Source: Cellulomonas carbonis (GTDB lineage: Bacteria; Actinomycetota; Actinomycetes; Actinomycetales; Cellulomonadaceae). From it: DNA of 64,000 nucleotides. The DNA lies in contig NZ_BMEB01000009.1 of the NCBI RefSeq assembly GCF_014636275.1, forward strand, positions 1 to 64,000, read 5' to 3'. The notes beneath the pieces are model-generated. The model did no database searches and was not told the origin of the DNA. It saw only the letters and a program-made list of their open reading frames with translations. A program made the position numbers and the translations under genes. Of this stretch, positions 59,843 through 64,000 are shown one piece after another (position 1 is the stretch's first letter; each line of letters starts with the position of its first letter).

Positions 59843-62800
59843 ATGGAGTCGGTCGACAGGCGTGTCGTGAGCGTGGTCTTCGCCGACCTCGCCGACTTCA
59901 CCGCGCTGTCGGAGCGCCTCGACGCCGAGGACGTCGCCCGCGTCCAGGACACCTACTTCTCGCTCGCGTCCGAGGTCGTCGCGGCCCACGGCGGACAGGT
60001 CGAGAAGTTCATCGGCGACGCCGTCATGGCGACGTTCGGCACCGAGCGGTCCGCCGACGACGACGCCGAGCGCGCCGTGCGCGCGGGCCTGCGGATCGTC
60101 GACGCCGTCGACCGGCTCGACCGCCGCCTGCGCCTCGCGGACGGGACCGTGCGCGTGCGCGTCGGCGTCGACACGGGCGAGGTCGTCGTGACGCGGCGTG
60201 GCAGCACGTGGCGCGTCACGGGCGACGCCGCCAACACCGCCGCGCGCCTCCAGGCCGTCGCCGAGCCGGGCACGGTCGTCCTCGGCGACGAGACCGCGTT
60301 CGCCGTCGCGCACGCCTACGTCGTCTCCCCCGCGCGCGTCCTGCACCTCAAGGGCAAGTCCGCCCCCGTGCAGAGCTGGGCGGTCACGGCCGAGCGCGCC
60401 GAGCCGCGCCGCGGCCTGCGCCTGCACGGCCTCGCCGCGCCGTTCCTCGGCCGCGACGAGCAGCTCGCGAGGCTCGCGGCCTTCCTCGACGCCGACGACG
60501 CGCGCGCGGTGCTCGTCGTCGCGCCGCCCGGGGCCGGCAAGACCCGCCTGGTCGACGAGCTCGCAGCACGCCTCACGCCGGACCGCGCGTGCTGGACGGT
60601 CCGGCTCAACCTCGACCTGGGGCGCGGGTACGAGGCCGTCGCCTCGCTGCTCGCGCAGGCCTGGCCGGGTGCGCCGTCGTCGGGCGGAGGGCCGCTCGAC
60701 CCGGACGGCACCTCCTCGGCGCCGGCCGACGCCGACGCGTGGGAGACCCGCGTCGCCGCGGCGCTCGAGCGGGGCGGCCACGACGCCGCCGCGGCACGTC
60801 GCGTGGCAGGGCTGTGCGCCGACGTCGTCGCGGGACGCACGCCCGAGGCGGTCCCCGCCGACCTCTACCCCGCGTGGACGGCGGCGCTCGACGCGGCCGC
60901 ACCGCGCGCCGTGTGGGTCGTCGAGGACGTGCACCTGGCCGCACCCGACCTGCACGCGTTCCTCCGCCACGCCGTCACGGCCGACGGCGACCGCCACCTC
61001 GTGCTGACGAGCCGGCCGCCCGTCGACCCGGCCCTCGCCTCCGACGCCGCCGTCGTGCCGCTCGAACCGCTCTCCGTCGCCGACAGCCGGCGCCTCGTCG
61101 ACGAGCTGCTCGGCACGGGCGTCGTCCCCGGCGAGTACGCCGACGGCGTGGCGGTCGCCTCGGGCGGCAACCCGCTGTTCGTCGAGGAGCTCGTGCGGTC
61201 GTGGATCCAGTCGGGTGTGCTGGTGCGGCGCCCGACGGGCGCGTGGGCGTTCACGAGCGCGGGCCACCCCGCCGAGGTCCCGACTACGGTGCACGCGATC
61301 TACCAGGGGCAGCTCGACGCGCTCCCCCGCGCCGCACGCTCGGTCGTCGAGCGCGGCTCGGTCCCCGGGACGACCTTCCCGCTCGACGCGCTCCCGTCGC
61401 TCGGCGTCGACGACGCGGGCGAGCCGCTCGCGGACCTCACACGCGGCGGGCTGCTCGTCGGGCCGCACACCGACGCCGTCAGCACGCGCGCCTACACGTA
61501 CCGGCACGCGCTCCTACGCGACACCGCGTACGGCTCGCTCGGCCGACGGCGGCGCGCCGAGCTGCACGCGCGGTTCGCCCGGTGGCTCGAGGGCCTCGAG
61601 GGCCCGGTCGCGACCGAGCTGGTCGGGACCCACCTCGCGCACGCCTACGACAGCCTCCCGACGACCGCCGCCGGGCTCGAGGACGGCACGGCGTCCGGCG
61701 ACCTCGCGGCCGAGGCGGCGACGTGGCTCGACCGCGCGGCCACGACGCACCTCGTCGCGTCGCCCCAGCGCTCGGCCGCGCTGCTCGACCGCGCGCTCGC
61801 CCTGCCCGCCGGGACCGGACCCGAGCGGCTGGCGCGCCGCCTCACGCTCGCCGAGGCGCTGCGCCGCTCGGGCGACCTCGAGCCCGCGATGGCGGCCTTC
61901 TCGACCGCGGCCGAGGCGGCGATGGCGCGCGAGGACGCCGACGCGCTGGTCACCGCCGCGCTCGGGTACGAGGACGCGCTGTACGCGAGCCGCCTGCCGC
62001 GCACGGGCGAGTCGGTCCGGCTCCTGCGCGCCGCCGAGGCCGCGGTCGGCCCCGACGACCCGCGCCACGTCGCGGTCGCCTCCGCGCTGGGCCGCGCCCT
62101 GCTCTACGCGGGCGACCGCAGCGGCGCCGAGGGCATGTGCCGCCGCGCCGTCGACGTCGCGCAGCAGCACGACGACGCCGAGGGCCTCGCCCGGGCCCTC
62201 CTCGCGCTGCGCGTCACGCGCGAGGGGCCCGAGCACCTGGCCGCACGGCTCGCGGACGCCGAGCGGGCCGTCGTCGCCGCGGCCCGGACGGACGACCTCG
62301 AGCTGCGCCTCGAGACGGTCCGCCTGCGCCTGCTCGACCTGCTCGCGGCGGGCGACCTCGCGGCTGCCGACGACGCGATCGCGGACGCGACGGCCCTCGT
62401 CGACGGGCTCGGCCGACCCCTGCACCGCTGGTACCCGCCGATGTGGCGCGCGACGCGGGCCCTGATGGACGGTCGGTTCGTCGACGCCGCGCGGCTGATC
62501 GCGGAGTTCGGCGAGGAGGGCCGCCGCGCGCACTACGCCGCCACCGACCACGTCGTGACGATCCAGCGGCTGCGCCTGCACCTCGACACGGGCGACGACC
62601 CCGAGGCCCTGCACGCCGTCGAGCGGCACGCGCAGGCCGACCCGGACCGGTGGTCGTTCGCGCCCGCCCTGGTCCTCGCGCGGCTCGGACGCCACCGCGA
62701 GGCGCAGGCGCACGTCGATCACTACGCGCGGCGCCCCGACGCGGTGCCCGAGGACCTCGCGCGCTCCTCGATCCTCGCGATGCTCGCGGAGGCCGCGGCC

Positions 62801-63178
62801 GAGGTCGGCGACGCGGGCACCGCAGCGACGCTCGCGCCGCTGCTCGAGCCGTACCGCGACCAGGTCCTCGTGCTCGGCTCGGGTGCGCTGTGCCTGGGGT
62901 CCGGCGCCTACGCGCTCGGGCTGTGCCGGCGGACCGCGGGCGACCTCGCGGGTGCGCGGGACCTGCTCGAGGCCGCGGTCGCCCACGACGACGCCGTGCC
63001 CGCACCCGCCGCGGCGACGTGGGCGCGCGCCGAGCTCGCGGCGACCCTCGCCGACCTGGGCGACGACGAGCGCGCGCGCTCCGTGGCGCGCGAGGCGGCC
63101 GACGCCGCGGGCACACTCGGGATGCGGCCCGTCCTGGACCGGCTCACCGCGGCACACCTCATCGGGAGCGGACGATGA
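59843..63178 (+). CDS. Class III adenylate/guanylate cyclase fused to AAA/STAND ATPase
   Basis: 1111 residues. The cyclase domain (8-175) has both metal Asp residues (D15, D59), the base-selecting K55 and D128 (adenine type), and the transition-state N131 and R135. Residues about 200-470 form an ATPase with Walker A PPGAGKT near 228-234 and VWVVEDVHLAAPD as Walker B. The remaining 600 residues are helical TPR-like repeats. It should make cAMP under control of the ATPase/TPR part. Its stop overlaps the next ATG. Confidence 0.9.
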   Translation: MESVDRRVVSVVFADLADFTALSERLDAEDVARVQDTYFSLASEVVAAHGGQVEKFIGDAVMATFGTERSADDDAERAVRAGLRIVDAVDRLDRRLRLADGTVRVRVGVDTGEVVVTRRGSTWRVTGDAANTAARLQAVAEPGTVVLGDETAFAVAHAYVVSPARVLHLKGKSAPVQSWAVTAERAEPRRGLRLHGLAAPFLGRDEQLARLAAFLDADDARAVLVVAPPGAGKTRLVDELAARLTPDRACWTVRLNLDLGRGYEAVASLLAQAWPGAPSSGGGPLDPDGTSSAPADADAWETRVAAALERGGHDAAAARRVAGLCADVVAGRTPEAVPADLYPAWTAALDAAAPRAVWVVEDVHLAAPDLHAFLRHAVTADGDRHLVLTSRPPVDPALASDAAVVPLEPLSVADSRRLVDELLGTGVVPGEYADGVAVASGGNPLFVEELVRSWIQSGVLVRRPTGAWAFTSAGHPAEVPTTVHAIYQGQLDALPRAARSVVERGSVPGTTFPLDALPSLGVDDAGEPLADLTRGGLLVGPHTDAVSTRAYTYRHALLRDTAYGSLGRRRRAELHARFARWLEGLEGPVATELVGTHLAHAYDSLPTTAAGLEDGTASGDLAAEAATWLDRAATTHLVASPQRSAALLDRALALPAGTGPERLARRLTLAEALRRSGDLEPAMAAFSTAAEAAMAREDADALVTAALGYEDALYASRLPRTGESVRLLRAAEAAVGPDDPRHVAVASALGRALLYAGDRSGAEGMCRRAVDVAQQHDDAEGLARALLALRVTREGPEHLAARLADAERAVVAAARTDDLELRLETVRLRLLDLLAAGDLAAADDAIADATALVDGLGRPLHRWYPPMWRATRALMDGRFVDAARLIAEFGEEGRRAHYAATDHVVTIQRLRLHLDTGDDPEALHAVERHAQADPDRWSFAPALVLARLGRHREAQAHVDHYARRPDAVPEDLARSSILAMLAEAAAEVGDAGTAATLAPLLEPYRDQVLVLGSGALCLGSGAYALGLCRRTAGDLAGARDLLEAAVAHDDAVPAPAAATWARAELAATLADLGDDERARSVAREAADAAGTLGMRPVLDRLTAAHLIGSGR

Positions 63179-63924
63179 TCGAACCGACGCACGCCCGGCG
63201 CCTCGTCGCGGGGTCATGGCAGCGCTTCGCAGGGCTCCTCGACGCAGGCGGTGCGGACCTCTCCGCCCCGACGCGCCTGCCCGGGTGGTCGGTCGGCGAC
63301 CTCGTCGCCCACACCGCGTGGGGCACGAGCATGGAGGCCGAGGCGCTCGAGCTCGCCGTGCGGCGGTCCCCGGGGCGAGCCGCGGGCACGCCGCCGGACC
63401 CGGCCGACCTGCGCGGCTCCTGGGAGGCCGGTCGCGCCCGCCTGGTCGCGGCCCTCGACGAGCTCGCCGCGCTCGACGCCGCCGACCTCCCGGCCGCTCT
63501 GCCCATGCCGTACGGCGACGTCCCGCTGACGCTCGCGCTGCACACCTTCGTCATGGAGGCGGCCGTGCACACGAGCGACCTCGCGCACGCGCTCGGCCAG
63601 CCGGGCGGGCTCGACGACGGCGCCGTGCCCTCGACGGCCGAGTTCCTCACCTCGTTCTGGGACGTGCTCGCGGCCGGTGCGACCGAGCACGCCCCGGCGG
63701 GCTCGACCCTTCGGCTGCGCGGGACGTCCGTCGACGTCGCGCGGACGTACGACGGCGGCGCCTGGGCGGTCGCACCCCCGGGGTCGACGGCGGACGTGAT
63801 GGTGACCGGCGACGACGGCACGGTGCTGCTCTTCGCGCTCGGGCGCGTCCCGCTCGACGCGCTCGACGTCGCCGGGGACCGGCAGCTCGCGGCCCGGTTC
63901 AAGCAGCTCGTCCCGGGGCCGTAG
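63175..63924 (+). CDS. Maleylpyruvate isomerase/mycothiol-dependent family protein
   Basis: A 249-residue TIGR03083-type protein. Its N-terminal DinB-like bundle has metal-site histidines in PGWSVGDLVAHTAWG and in HTFVMEAAVHTSDLAHAL. The C-terminal SCP2-like sterol-carrier-type domain follows (about 165-249). Members use mycothiol as cofactor. It is translationally coupled to the cyclase by ATGA. Substrate unknown. Confidence 0.85.
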   Translation: MIEPTHARRLVAGSWQRFAGLLDAGGADLSAPTRLPGWSVGDLVAHTAWGTSMEAEALELAVRRSPGRAAGTPPDPADLRGSWEAGRARLVAALDELAALDAADLPAALPMPYGDVPLTLALHTFVMEAAVHTSDLAHALGQPGGLDDGAVPSTAEFLTSFWDVLAAGATEHAPAGSTLRLRGTSVDVARTYDGGAWAVAPPGSTADVMVTGDDGTVLLFALGRVPLDALDVAGDRQLAARFKQLVPGP

Positions 63925-64000
63925 GCCGACCTGCGGGTAGTCGGGACGGTCACCGTGGTGAACGAGGACGCCGAGGTTGAACTCGCACTCGGATGACGGT
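63925..64000. other. Window end, no assigned gene
   Basis: The last 76 bases hold no terminator or start that I can support. A minus-strand frame is open here but runs on as an antisense frame of the preceding gene, so it is not called. Confidence 0.4.

Noticed and set aside
63925..64000. Possible minus-strand gene end at the right edge
   Set aside because: The frame continues antisense through the preceding gene and no family motif is recognisable in 25 codons.

Overview
The window is very high-GC DNA with GTG starts, dense ATGA/GTGA-coupled operons and two mycothiol-type enzymes (a DinB mycothiol transferase and a maleylpyruvate-isomerase-type protein). This points to an actinomycete. A flagellar-type promoter with a chemotaxis receptor, carbohydrate ABC uptake genes and a group 3b hydrogenase would suit Cellulomonas or a relative, but that is inference. 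About 60 protein genes are supported. No rRNA, tRNA or CRISPR was seen.

Left part (1-21545). The window opens on the cut end of an IS3-family element. It is followed by a thioredoxin-domain protein, a secreted protein, membrane proteins, and an F420-type (DUF385) oxidoreductase gene broken by a 98-bp in-place inversion. Next come a CbxX-type AAA protein and a Lon-N-domain protein. A five-gene coupled operon carries nitrate uptake and reduction (NarK, molybdopterin nitrate reductase, FAD/[2Fe-2S] reductase), a short binding-protein-like lipoprotein and a cation diffusion facilitator. After an FAD oxidoreductase and a glycosyltransferase/nucleotide-sugar epimerase pair comes a light-signalling block: a bacteriophytochrome fused to a PP2C phosphatase, a small P-loop kinase, a PIN protein, and a heme oxygenase that can supply biliverdin. 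Between the last two lies 567 bp of non-coding repeats.

Glycan block (21748-32411, minus strand). Nine genes encode a carbamoyltransferase, a GT2 fused to a GmhB phosphatase, two GT9 (heptosyltransferase-family) enzymes, two further glycosyltransferases, GmhA, HldE and an SDR. Together they provide every enzyme for ADP-D-glycero-beta-D-manno-heptose plus candidate transferases, which is notable in a presumed monoderm.

Middle (32538-42125): an aldehyde dehydrogenase, a GNAT, a carbohydrate ABC importer operon ending in a short LacI regulator, an orphan hydrogenase-protease paralogue lacking a conserved His, and an 825-residue sigma factor fused to a zinc finger, a membrane segment and long low-complexity tails.

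Right part (42150-64000). A complete group 3b [NiFe]-hydrogenase operon (hyhBGSL, maturation protease, hypC, EamA transporter, DUF6390) is followed by a Fic protein, a flavin reductase/LLM oxidoreductase pair, an RDD protein, a mycothiol transferase and a chemotaxis receptor. Then come a TerC protein under a yybP-ykoY riboswitch and a MarR/NmrA divergent pair with a palindromic operator. The window closes with a cyclic-nucleotide-binding protein divergent from a class III cyclase/ATPase. Strong hairpin terminators separate several convergent genes, and three convergent pairs share a CTAG at their stop codons.
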